A stretch of DNA of 64,000 nt from a bacterium (GTDB taxonomy: Bacteria; Campylobacterota; Campylobacteria; Campylobacterales; Sulfurimonadaceae): positions 1 to 64,000 of the forward strand of contig JAHJEG010000001.1 of assembly GCA_018825665.1 (NCBI GenBank), in the 5' to 3' direction. This document shows positions 52,312 to 60,593 of the stretch, one piece after another (within the stretch, counting starts at the first letter, position 1; every line of letters begins with the position of its first letter). The notes under the pieces are model-generated. The model did no database searches. It was not told where the DNA came from and saw nothing but the letters and a program-made list of their open reading frames with translations. The position numbers and the translations under genes are program-made.

Positions 52312-52899
52312 TTATTTCACTCCGTAATGAAGTAACGCTTTTGCTATTTTACTCATTGAAGAATCTTCCGATACCATTTGCAGTTTTTGATGTGCCTGAT
52401 CCATTTTTTTCTCATGCATAAGAAGAACGGCACTCTGAACCAGGGCAAGGTCTTTATAGATCACGCCTTGTTTTGAAGCATAGTTATTCAAGGATTTGAC
52501 ATCTTTTGCCAGTTCATAAGAAGCGATATCGCCTATAATCAGAGCTTTTGAACCTGTAAGCTCTTTGAGCGTTACCAGGTCTTTGTCTGCCACCGCTTTT
52601 GATAAAATCCAGACATCATAAAGTGTCGAACTTTGTGCTTTGAGTTCTGTAAGCGCCTGAGTATTGTTCGCATCTTTCACAAGCGCTCCAAGAGCCGCAT
52701 TTGCTGATGTTATTTTTGATTGTTTGTTTATATCATACGCTATATTCGCAGCTACGACCACAACAACCGCGACCAAAGAACCTATCATAAGATTCTTGTA
52801 TTTTTTAACGAATCTCTCCGTCATTACCGCTTTTTCAAAAAACTTTTCTTCAGAGTTCAACTCTTCTTTTACCATACCTATGTTGTCTTTTAAGCTCAA
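52312..52899 (-). CDS. YfgM-like membrane-anchored TPR protein
   Basis: 195 residues: a short cytoplasmic N-terminus, one membrane helix (about 37-55, MIGSLVAVVVVVAANIAY), and a periplasmic helical domain of degenerate TPR repeats (DLALVQSAVLLMHEKKMDQAHQKL). YfgM works with the SecYEG/PpiD translocon. The identity is inferred from layout and from the bamB-like neighbour 3 nt downstream. Confidence 0.65.
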   Translation of the reverse strand: MSLKDNIGMVKEELNSEEKFFEKAVMTERFVKKYKNLMIGSLVAVVVVVAANIAYDINKQSKITSANAALGALVKDANNTQALTELKAQSSTLYDVWILSKAVADKDLVTLKELTGSKALIIGDIASYELAKDVKSLNNYASKQGVIYKDLALVQSAVLLMHEKKMDQAHQKLQMVSEDSSMSKIAKALLHYGVK

Positions 52900-52998
52900 A
52901 AATTTTCCTTAATTATATAAATTGTTTCAAAAAGTTTAAAATAATATCGCATACTTTGTTAAAGTTACATCAAACACATTCGTAATATAAGTTTTTTT

Positions 52999-53007
52999 TG
53001 TTACAAT
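52999..53007 (+). promoter_or_regulatory. gatC promoter (extended -10)
   Basis: TACAAT (53002-53007) with an upstream TG, preceded by a run of eight T. A T-rich tract in place of a -35 box is typical of Campylobacterota sigma-70 promoters. Confidence 0.55.
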
Positions 53008-53042
53008 CTTATACCAAATTAATATTTTTAGGACTTATATAT

Positions 53043-53333
53043 ATGCAAGTAGATGACGCACTATTAACCCGACTTGAAAAATTGTCTTTTTTAAAAGTTT
53101 CAGATGATAAAAGAGAAGAGATAATCCATCAGCTATCCGAAATAGTCAGCTTTGTTGATAATTTAAGCGAACTAAATACAGACAATGTGGATGCTAAATT
53201 TGCGATGAGCGATGCTGCCACATTTGCAAGAGAAGATATCCCTTCCTGCGATACAAGTGTCAATGACGATATCTTAAAACATGCTCCGCTCAGCGGCGAC
53301 CATTTCTTTATTGTTCCAAAGATCATAGAGTAG
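53043..53333 (+). CDS. gatC: aspartyl/glutamyl-tRNA amidotransferase subunit C
   Basis: 96 residues from the ATG at 53043, which has an AGGA ribosome-binding site; the frame is open upstream. Family traits: LTRLEKLSFLKVSDDKREEI, LSEIVSFVDNLSELNTDNV, REDIPSCD and FFIVPKIIE. It stabilises GatAB, which converts mischarged Glu-tRNA-Gln or Asp-tRNA-Asn. gatA and gatB are not in the window. Confidence 0.9.
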   Translation: MQVDDALLTRLEKLSFLKVSDDKREEIIHQLSEIVSFVDNLSELNTDNVDAKFAMSDAATFAREDIPSCDTSVNDDILKHAPLSGDHFFIVPKIIE

Positions 53334-53336
53334 ACG

Positions 53337-53678
53337 ATGATACAGGTATATGGAATTAAAAACTGCGACAGCGTAAAAAAAGCTCTCTCATTTTTTAAAA
53401 ATCATAAACTGGAGTATGAACTGCATGATTTTAAAACCGATAAGGTCTCCTCTGAGAAAATCTCTTCATGGCTCCGGCACGTACCGATAAAGACCCTTTT
53501 TAATTCAAGAAGTACGACTTACAGAGAATTAAAGCTAAAAGAGTTAGCTCTTGAGGACGAGGCCAAAGCACAATGGCTCGCAAAAGAGAATATGCTCATC
53601 AAAAGACCTGTCATAGAATTTGACGATACCCTCGTCGTTGGATTTAATGAAGAGAACTATAAAGGATTGTTTTTATGA
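53337..53678 (+). CDS. ArsC/Spx-family (YffB-like) protein
   Basis: 113 residues with a thioredoxin-like fold: YGIKNCDSVKKAL holds the single N-terminal Cys, and KRPVIEFDDTLVVGFNEENY is the family C-terminus. The CxxC of Spx is absent, so the YffB subgroup, thought to be glutathione- or thiol-dependent reductases, fits better. Arsenate reduction is not supported by context. It overlaps pilT by 4 nt. Confidence 0.82.
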   Translation: MIQVYGIKNCDSVKKALSFFKNHKLEYELHDFKTDKVSSEKISSWLRHVPIKTLFNSRSTTYRELKLKELALEDEAKAQWLAKENMLIKRPVIEFDDTLVVGFNEENYKGLFL

Positions 53679-54754
53679 GTGAAGAAGTAAGTGCTAAAAA
53701 AACTATAGATATTAAAAAACTTCTCAAGAGTGTTTTGGCGTATGGCTCTTCGGATTTGCACCTGGTAGTAGGAAGCGAGCCTCAGATACGTATCGATAAA
53801 GAATTAAGACCGCTCAACCTTGCCGTACTTTCATCAAAGGATGTCGAAGAGATGGCATATTCTCTCATAGAAGACAAACAGAAGAAAGTATTTGAAGACA
53901 AGAACGAACTGGATTTTTCTTTTGAGCTTGAAAATATAGGACGTTTTAGAGCTAACTATTACAGAACAATACACGGTATCGCCTGTGCATTTCGTATGAT
54001 TCCAATCGAAATACCTACGCTTGACCAATATAACAACAATCCCATTTTTAAAGAACTTGTAAAAAAAGAAAAAGGTCTTATCCTTGTAACAGGACCGACA
54101 GGAAGCGGTAAATCTACAACTTTGGCATCTATGCTCCATGAGATAAACATGACAGAGAGACGACATATCATTACCGTAGAAGACCCGGTTGAGTTTGTAC
54201 ACAAAAATATCAAATCACTCTTTTCACAAAGAGATGTCGGAAGCAGTACGGAATCTTTTGCGGCTGCACTCAAATATGCACTAAGACAGGATCCGGACAT
54301 CATCCTTATCGGGGAGATGAGGGATGCCGAGACTATCGGTGCCGCACTTACCGCTGCTGAAACGGGTCACCTTGTGTTTGGAACACTCCATACCAACTCT
54401 GCTCCTGGAACAATCAACCGTATCATTGACGTATTTGACGGAGAAGAACAGGCTCAGATAAGAGCACAACTCTCATCCTCGCTCGTCGCTGTAATATCCC
54501 AGTCTCTTATACCAAGAGTCGGCGGAGGAAAAGTTGCGACGCAAGAAGTGCTTATAACCAATCCGGCTGTTGCCAACCTCATAAGAGAGGATAAGGTTCA
54601 CCAGATCTATTCCCAGATGCAGCTCAATCAAAAAGAAACGCATATGAGTACGCAGACTCAAGAGCTGATAGAACTTCTGCAGAAAAAAAGCATCTCTAAA
54701 GAAAATGCCATCAAAAATTCAAACAGACCCGAAGAGCTTCAAAAGATGATATAA
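53675..54754 (+). CDS. pilT: PilT-type retraction ATPase
   Basis: 359 residues of the type II/IV secretion ATPase family. Walker A GPTGSGKS (140-147), the Asp box (TVEDPVEF), the Walker B region (DPDIILIGEMRDAETIGAALTAAETGH) and the His box (FGTLHTNSA) are intact; AIRNLIRE appears as AVANLIREDK. PilT powers pilus retraction, which drives twitching and DNA import in naturally transformable bacteria. No pilus structural gene is in the window. Its presence fits the uptake-sequence hypothesis but does not prove it. Confidence 0.92.
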   Translation: MSEEVSAKKTIDIKKLLKSVLAYGSSDLHLVVGSEPQIRIDKELRPLNLAVLSSKDVEEMAYSLIEDKQKKVFEDKNELDFSFELENIGRFRANYYRTIHGIACAFRMIPIEIPTLDQYNNNPIFKELVKKEKGLILVTGPTGSGKSTTLASMLHEINMTERRHIITVEDPVEFVHKNIKSLFSQRDVGSSTESFAAALKYALRQDPDIILIGEMRDAETIGAALTAAETGHLVFGTLHTNSAPGTINRIIDVFDGEEQAQIRAQLSSSLVAVISQSLIPRVGGGKVATQEVLITNPAVANLIREDKVHQIYSQMQLNQKETHMSTQTQELIELLQKKSISKENAIKNSNRPEELQKMI

Positions 54755-54766
54755 GGTCTATAAAGA

Positions 54767-56683
54767 CTAAACCTTCTGAAGATAGATAACACTCAGCGGC
54801 GGCAGTGTTATCTCTATCATATTTTTGCGTCCGTGACACTCTTGCGCATTTGTTTTAAGCTCCTCTTTTGCCTCAAAATCCCAACCCTGAAACATCTCTG
54901 ACTGAGAATTGAAAATCTCTTTATATACGCCTCTTGTAGGCATTCCAAGCTGATAGCCCACATGCTGTGTATCTGAAAAATTGCATACTACGATTACAGG
55001 TTTGTCTTTTGAAGTGCCTTTTCTTATAAAAGCAATCACATTGGCCTGATAGTCATTTTCATCAATCCATTCAAATCCTTTTACATCCGTATCGTATTTA
55101 TGTAAGGACGGCTCCTCTTTGTAGAGTTTGTTCAGCGTCTTCAATAGTGTTTGGATACCTCTGTTCTTCTCTTCATGAAGCAGATGCCAGTCTAAGCTTT
55201 GCTCGTAGTTCCACTCGGCGAACTGTGCAAACTCACCGCCCATAAAAAGAAGCTTTTTCCCGGGATGGGCTATCATAAACGCAAACATAGCACGTAAATT
55301 TGCGAACTTCTGATTATAGTCTCCCGGCATTTTGTTGATCAGCGAGCCTTTCATATGCACAACTTCATCATGGCTCAGGGGTAAGATGTAGTTTTCCTTG
55401 TACATATATACGAAACTGAAGGTCAGTATATTGTGGTGATGCTGTCTGTGAATCGGATCATTTTTAAAGTACTTCAGGGTGTCATGCATCCAGCCCATAT
55501 TCCATTTATAGCCAAAACCAAGCCCGCCCACATCGACAGGACGGCTAACCATAGGAAAAGCCGTTGATTCTTCTGCAAACATCATTATGTCTTTAAATTC
55601 CCCGTATACACTTGTATTTAGCTGTTTTAAAAACTTGATAGCTCCAAGATTTTTGTTACCGCCAAATTCATTTGCAATCCATGCGCCGTCTTCTCTTGCA
55701 TAATCCAAATGAAGCATCGAAGCAACAGCGTCCACGCGTATACCGTCTATATGGTATTTGTCAAGCCAAAACATTGCAGAGCTTATCAAAAAAGCTCGGA
55801 CTTCATTTCTCTCATAATTAAAAATAGCACTTTTCCATTCAGGATGGTATCCCAGACGCGGGTCTTCATGCTCATATAAGCAGGTACCGTCAAAATTCAT
55901 AAGTCCATGTCCGTCTGTCACAAAATGCGACGGGACCCAGTCCAAAATCACGCCGATTCCGTGCTGATGCATAATATCTACAAAACACATAAAATCATGA
56001 GGCGTTCCGTATCGGGAAGTCGGAGCAAAATATCCTGTCACCTGATAGCCCCAAGAACCTTCAAAAGGAAATTCTGTTATGGGTAATAATTCCACATGAG
56101 TAAAATGCATCTCACATAAATACTCAGCAAGTTCCTGTGCGGATTCTTTATATGTTAAAAAGCGGTTCCCCTCTTCTACTTTTCGTCTCCAAGAGCCAAG
56201 GTGAACCTCATAAATCGACTGGGCTGATTTATGTGAATTGTTTTTGCGGCGGGTTTTCATCCACGCATCATCAGTCCAGTCAAAATCATCTAAAGCACAG
56301 ATACGAGAGGCAGAGTTCGGAGCAACTTCGGCAAAAAAAGCATAAGGGTCCGCCTTGTCCGGATTTGCATTTTCTCCGGCAGTCTGTATGTGGTATTTAT
56401 AGGTCATCCCGTTGTTTGCACCGCACACAAAACCTTCCCATATTCCAGACCCGTCATTACGCATTTTCAAAGGATGGGAAGAGATATCGTAATTGTTAAA
56501 TTCAGCCCGCAGTGATACAGCCTGTGCATTTGGCGCCCAAACTGAAAAGTACACGCCGGCCTCATTGTTTCGCTCCATGTGATGAGCTCCCAAATGTTCA
56601 TAAAGCTTACTGTGCGAACCCTCTTTGAAGAGGTAGATATCGAGATCACTAAAACGACTCACATCATGATACATAGGATACAT
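54767..56683 (-). CDS. glgB: 1,4-alpha-glucan branching enzyme
   Basis: 638 residues: N-terminal CBM48 (VYFSVWAPNAQAVSLRAEFN), then a GH13 barrel with nucleophile Asp in DGIRVDAVASML, acid Glu in MFAEESTAFP and transition-state Asp in LSHDEVVH, and a C-terminal beta domain. It creates alpha-1,6 branches in glycogen. Last gene of the minus-strand glycogen operon, 11 nt after the first glgA. Confidence 0.95.
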   Translation of the reverse strand: MYPMYHDVSRFSDLDIYLFKEGSHSKLYEHLGAHHMERNNEAGVYFSVWAPNAQAVSLRAEFNNYDISSHPLKMRNDGSGIWEGFVCGANNGMTYKYHIQTAGENANPDKADPYAFFAEVAPNSASRICALDDFDWTDDAWMKTRRKNNSHKSAQSIYEVHLGSWRRKVEEGNRFLTYKESAQELAEYLCEMHFTHVELLPITEFPFEGSWGYQVTGYFAPTSRYGTPHDFMCFVDIMHQHGIGVILDWVPSHFVTDGHGLMNFDGTCLYEHEDPRLGYHPEWKSAIFNYERNEVRAFLISSAMFWLDKYHIDGIRVDAVASMLHLDYAREDGAWIANEFGGNKNLGAIKFLKQLNTSVYGEFKDIMMFAEESTAFPMVSRPVDVGGLGFGYKWNMGWMHDTLKYFKNDPIHRQHHHNILTFSFVYMYKENYILPLSHDEVVHMKGSLINKMPGDYNQKFANLRAMFAFMIAHPGKKLLFMGGEFAQFAEWNYEQSLDWHLLHEEKNRGIQTLLKTLNKLYKEEPSLHKYDTDVKGFEWIDENDYQANVIAFIRKGTSKDKPVIVVCNFSDTQHVGYQLGMPTRGVYKEIFNSQSEMFQGWDFEAKEELKTNAQECHGRKNMIEITLPPLSVIYLQKV

Positions 56684-56694
56684 TATTTATTCCT

Positions 56695-58164
56695 TTACTT
56701 AGTATGTTTGGCTAAAGCGTATTTGTATACGTCTTCATAAGCCAATGCCGCATCTCTCCAACTAAAATGGTTTTTCATTGCCCTTTTTTGCATCGAAAGA
56801 AAGGCTTTTTGATTGTTTTTATACACTCCCACAGCCCACATCACGGTATGATAAAGAGCGTCGTGCGTAGGTGCATAAAATTTGAATCCGTTGCCGCTGT
56901 TATGCGCCTCGTCAAAATTTTCTATGGTATCATCAAGACCGCCTGTGGCGCGCACGATAGGCAGGGTACCATAGCGAAGGCTGTATATCTGATTCAGTCC
57001 GCATGGCTCAAAAAGTGAAGGCATCAAAAACATGTCGCATCCAGCCTCTATCTGGTGCGCCAAAGCGTCAGAATATCCTACATGCAAGGCAAACTTATCA
57101 GAATGACGACCCGATATCTCACCAAAATAATGTTCTGCCCACTTTTCACCGGTTCCAAGCATCACTATCTGTAAGTCCTGCTGCATCAGACCGCTGATTA
57201 TTCCGGCAATGAGTCCTATCCCTTTTTGCGTTGCAAAGCGTCCTACAAAACCAATAAGCGGCACATCATCGCGCAGCTCAAGTCCAAAGTGTTTTTGCAA
57301 AGCCCGTTTGCATTCGAGTTTTCCATTCATATTGCCGATATCGAAATGTTCGGCTATATGCTTATCGACTGCCGGAGACCATTCATCATAATCGACACCG
57401 TTTAAGATTCCGAACAATTTGCTTGCATGTGCACGGATATGATGCTCCATACCAAATCCAAATTCTGAGGTCTGAATCTCCTGAGCGTAGCGTTTGGAGA
57501 CAGTGGTAACGGCATCGGCATGTGCAATTCCCCCTTTTAAGAGGTTTAACCTGTCATGACTTTCAAACTCCATAGGATTAAAATGGTGCCATCCAATTTC
57601 CATCACATCCATTCCGCCTTTATAAAAGTTCCCCTGATGTTCAAGATTATGAATCGTCAAAACAGTTCCCGCATTTGAAAAGTCTTCTGCAAACCTTGTT
57701 TTGCTTAAAAGCGGCAAGGATGCTGTATGCCAGTCATTTGCATGGATAATATCGGGCTTGAAATCAAGCATTTTACAAAGCTGCAAAGATGCCTTGGACA
57801 AAAAGATAAAACGGTTATCATTGTCTTCATACGGTGTGCCGTTTTCATCATATAGACTTCTGCGTCCGTAGAAATGCTCATAATCTATAAAATAGACACT
57901 CACTTCGCTTTGCGGAAGCTTTGTGGTGAATACTCCGGCCCATAGTTCACCCATTGGTCCCATAGGAACGCCAAGGGCACCATCGACATGTGTCAGTTTA
58001 CTTTTATCGATCTGATAATATCTCGGCATAACGACGATGATGTTATGGCCAAGCTCTTTGAGCGCTTTTGGAAGAACTCCTGCGACATCGGCCAAACCGC
58101 CGGTCTTTGCATACGGAAAAACTTCAGATGCTACAAACAAGATATTTAGTTTTTTCTTAGACAT
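56695..58164 (-). CDS. glgA: glycogen synthase GlgA (copy 1)
   Basis: 489 residues, GT5. The ADP-glucose motif KTGG is in VFPYAKTGGLADVAGVLP; C-terminal SLFEPCGLNQIYSLRYGTLPIVRATGGLDDT carries the E-x7-E motif and the second glycine loop. It extends alpha-1,4-glucan. It lies 9 nt after a second, clearly diverged glgA, so the two are not a recent duplication. Confidence 0.93.
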   Translation of the reverse strand: MSKKKLNILFVASEVFPYAKTGGLADVAGVLPKALKELGHNIIVVMPRYYQIDKSKLTHVDGALGVPMGPMGELWAGVFTTKLPQSEVSVYFIDYEHFYGRRSLYDENGTPYEDNDNRFIFLSKASLQLCKMLDFKPDIIHANDWHTASLPLLSKTRFAEDFSNAGTVLTIHNLEHQGNFYKGGMDVMEIGWHHFNPMEFESHDRLNLLKGGIAHADAVTTVSKRYAQEIQTSEFGFGMEHHIRAHASKLFGILNGVDYDEWSPAVDKHIAEHFDIGNMNGKLECKRALQKHFGLELRDDVPLIGFVGRFATQKGIGLIAGIISGLMQQDLQIVMLGTGEKWAEHYFGEISGRHSDKFALHVGYSDALAHQIEAGCDMFLMPSLFEPCGLNQIYSLRYGTLPIVRATGGLDDTIENFDEAHNSGNGFKFYAPTHDALYHTVMWAVGVYKNNQKAFLSMQKRAMKNHFSWRDAALAYEDVYKYALAKHTK

Positions 58165-58173
58165 TTCAATCCC

Positions 58174-59571
58174 TTAACAAACAGTATTTTTATACAACTC
58201 TACATAGGACTTGGCACTTTTTTCAAATGAAAAGTCGCAGGCCATATTAAAACGGATGAGCTCATCCATCTTTTTCTTATTGCGTTTTAATTCCAAAGCT
58301 CTCTCGATTGCATCCATAAAAGCTTTTTTGGAAGCTTTTGTAAACACTATCCCCCTGCCGCATTCCTCTTTGTCTTCATGAACACTGTCATAAAGACCTC
58401 CCACCGCATGAACGACAGGTACCGTGGCATATCGCATAGCTATCATCTGATTTAGCCCGCACGGCTCAAAAAGTGATGGCATCAGTAAAAAATCACCCGC
58501 CGCATAAACCTGATGCGAAAGTTTTTCATTGTATCCGTAGAGCATACAAAAATTATCATGTTTATCTGCGACTTCTTCAAGCTTTTGTCTGTATCCGCTT
58601 GCACCCTCGACCAAAATAAGCAAATTAAGCCTTTTTTTGAGCATCGGCTTTATCGACTCCAACAGAAGATCAAAACCTTTTTGATGAACAAGTCTGCTCA
58701 CCATTACAAAGAGCGGGATTCTTGGATCTTTGAGTCCGAGCTTTTTCACCAAGCCCTTTTTGTTTAGATATTTGTCTTCCAGATTTTTACCGTCATAATT
58801 GTATTCCAAATCATCATCGGCATGTGGATTAAATGTCGAAACGTCTATTCCGTTTAAAATACCGAAAAGTTTCTTGGAATGATGTTTTAAAAAACCTTCA
58901 AGCCCGCATCCAAACCTGCTTGTTAAAATCTCTTTTGCATATCTCGGGCTTACGGTGGTAATCACATCGCTGTACGCGATTCCCGCTTTCATAAAATTTA
59001 CACTGCCGTAGAACTCGATTCCCTCCATTGTGAAATATTTTTCATCTATGCCCAGACGCGACAGAGAAGAAATATCAAAGACACCCTGATATGCAAGATT
59101 ATGGATACTAAATACTGTTTTGATATCTAAATTCTTCTCTTGCACCATCAAGGGAACCAGGGCCGTATGCCAGTCGTTGAGATGAAGCAACTCTATTTGA
59201 AGCTTTTGGGCGAGTTCTACAATAGAGGCGCAAAAAATACCGAATCTTAAATCGTTATTTGAAAAATCCCCATTTTCATCACCGTATAAACTTTGCGTAT
59301 GGCTAAGCATAGGAGCATGCACAAAATAGATCTTTACACCATCGCTAAGAGATGAAAAAATTTCAACCTCATAATCCACTCCGCCCAGATATACGCTAAA
59401 AGCCAAATCTTCTTTTTTTAAAGAAGAGTTTTGCATAAAACCGTATAAGGGCATGACACAGGATACATCCAGTTCTTTTGAGAGATATTTTGGCAGAGTT
59501 CCGGCTACATCGGCCAGTCCTCCACTCTTGGCATGTGGAAATATTTCGCTTGCTGCAAAAAGAGTTTTCAT
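58174..59571 (-). CDS. glgA: glycogen synthase GlgA (copy 2)
   Basis: 465 residues, GT5, with KSGG instead of KTGG (IFPHAKSGGLADVAGTLP) and SLFEPCGLNQMIAMRYATVPVVHAVGGLYDS. Both active-site regions are intact, so it should be active, perhaps with a different donor or primer preference. The uptake-like motif falls on the PHAK codons beside the donor site, where copy 1 has PYAK. It overlaps galT by 1 nt. Confidence 0.92.
   Translation of the reverse strand: MKTLFAASEIFPHAKSGGLADVAGTLPKYLSKELDVSCVMPLYGFMQNSSLKKEDLAFSVYLGGVDYEVEIFSSLSDGVKIYFVHAPMLSHTQSLYGDENGDFSNNDLRFGIFCASIVELAQKLQIELLHLNDWHTALVPLMVQEKNLDIKTVFSIHNLAYQGVFDISSLSRLGIDEKYFTMEGIEFYGSVNFMKAGIAYSDVITTVSPRYAKEILTSRFGCGLEGFLKHHSKKLFGILNGIDVSTFNPHADDDLEYNYDGKNLEDKYLNKKGLVKKLGLKDPRIPLFVMVSRLVHQKGFDLLLESIKPMLKKRLNLLILVEGASGYRQKLEEVADKHDNFCMLYGYNEKLSHQVYAAGDFLLMPSLFEPCGLNQMIAMRYATVPVVHAVGGLYDSVHEDKEECGRGIVFTKASKKAFMDAIERALELKRNKKKMDELIRFNMACDFSFEKSAKSYVELYKNTVC
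58819..58828 (+). repeat. GGCATGTGGA motif (coding)
   Basis: 10-mer followed by T in glgA copy 2, read as Pro-His-Ala. Confidence 0.9.
59530..59540 (+). repeat. GGCATGTGGAA motif (coding)
   Basis: 11-mer at the 5' end of glgA copy 2, read as Pro-His-Ala (residues 12-14). Confidence 0.9.
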
Positions 59572-60593
59572 CAGTTCCCCTTTGAATTAAGAAGTGTTGC
59601 ACACTCTTCCGGAGACACTGGATTTATTGCCATTGCTGTTGAAATCTCAAATCCGCCTATCCTGTAAATACGCGGAGTGATTCGAACCGTAAAGCGGTAG
59701 TTCTTATTCAGATACGGCATAAATGTTTCATTGTCAAAATTTGGGTTAAGAGGTGCAAGTCCAAAGAACAGATTATAATCAAAATTACCCAATTGCTTGC
59801 TGTATTTTTTAAAAACCTTTTTGAAGAGCAGCGAGAGATCGATTATATCATCCCTTGTACACTCATCCAAACTGGAATAATTTTTCTTTGGTGCTATCAT
59901 CACTTCAAAAGGAAAACTGCTCGCATACGGACAAAAAGCCACAAAATTGCCTATCTCTTCAATCACCCTTTTTTTATTGTTCATTTCGTTTTGCACAATA
60001 TCTTCTATGATTCCACGTCCGTGGCGACGATAATAACGCATATTCCTGTCTATAAATATCAACTCGTTTGGAGGCATAACGGGTAATGCAAGTATTTGGG
60101 TATGCGGATGTTCCTGTGTCGCTCCGGCAGTTTGCCCGGAGTTTTTAAAGACGCTTAGATGGATAAGTCTTTTGTCTTTTTTCAAATCCTTAATACGGAT
60201 AATGATACTTCGAAGCCAGTTCTCAATTGCATGTACATCCAAAGCTTCAATCCCGCATTCGTGGCATGTGGAATCTATAAGTACCTCGTGTGCCCCGACT
60301 CCAGGGATAGATTCAAACATCCCGTCCCTGCGTGATTTGTTTTCAAGTTCAACCTGTACGGCCTTATAAAGATTTGGAACTATACGGGTTTTCCATCCGC
60401 TGCTGTTGGCATTATTATCACGAATAGCATACACCTCAGGAGGGGTCAGTGACTCATTTCCTTCACAAAACGGGCATTTGGCCTTGGGAATATTTAATTT
60501 CTTTTCTACAGCCAAATCAGGTCTGTGCAGCCTCTCCGGTGCGATTAGAACATATTGATTATGAATCCTATCCCTTCTAATCTCAGACATCAA
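59571..60593 (-). CDS. galT: galactose-1-phosphate uridylyltransferase family protein
   Basis: 340 residues: RIHNQYVLIAPERLHRPDL start, zinc-ligand CPFCEGNE, and the nucleophilic His in EHPHTQI (HPH). GalT exchanges UDP between glucose-1-P and galactose-1-P. Relatives act as ADP-glucose/glucose-1-phosphate adenylyl-transferring enzymes, and within a glycogen operon lacking a visible glgC such a role is possible. It overlaps the GH57 gene upstream by 11 nt. Confidence 0.85.
   Translation of the reverse strand: MMSEIRRDRIHNQYVLIAPERLHRPDLAVEKKLNIPKAKCPFCEGNESLTPPEVYAIRDNNANSSGWKTRIVPNLYKAVQVELENKSRRDGMFESIPGVGAHEVLIDSTCHECGIEALDVHAIENWLRSIIIRIKDLKKDKRLIHLSVFKNSGQTAGATQEHPHTQILALPVMPPNELIFIDRNMRYYRRHGRGIIEDIVQNEMNNKKRVIEEIGNFVAFCPYASSFPFEVMIAPKKNYSSLDECTRDDIIDLSLLFKKVFKKYSKQLGNFDYNLFFGLAPLNPNFDNETFMPYLNKNYRFTVRITPRIYRIGGFEISTAMAINPVSPEECATLLNSKGN
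60263..60273 (+). repeat. GGCATGTGGAA motif (coding)
   Basis: 11-mer in galT, read as Ser-Thr-Cys. Confidence 0.9.

Noticed and set aside
6932-60273. GGCATGTGGA as a strand-polarised chromosome element (KOPS- or Chi-like)
   Set aside because: Copies are 14 and 14 on the two strands, with no run of one orientation. Only whole-genome data could fully exclude it.
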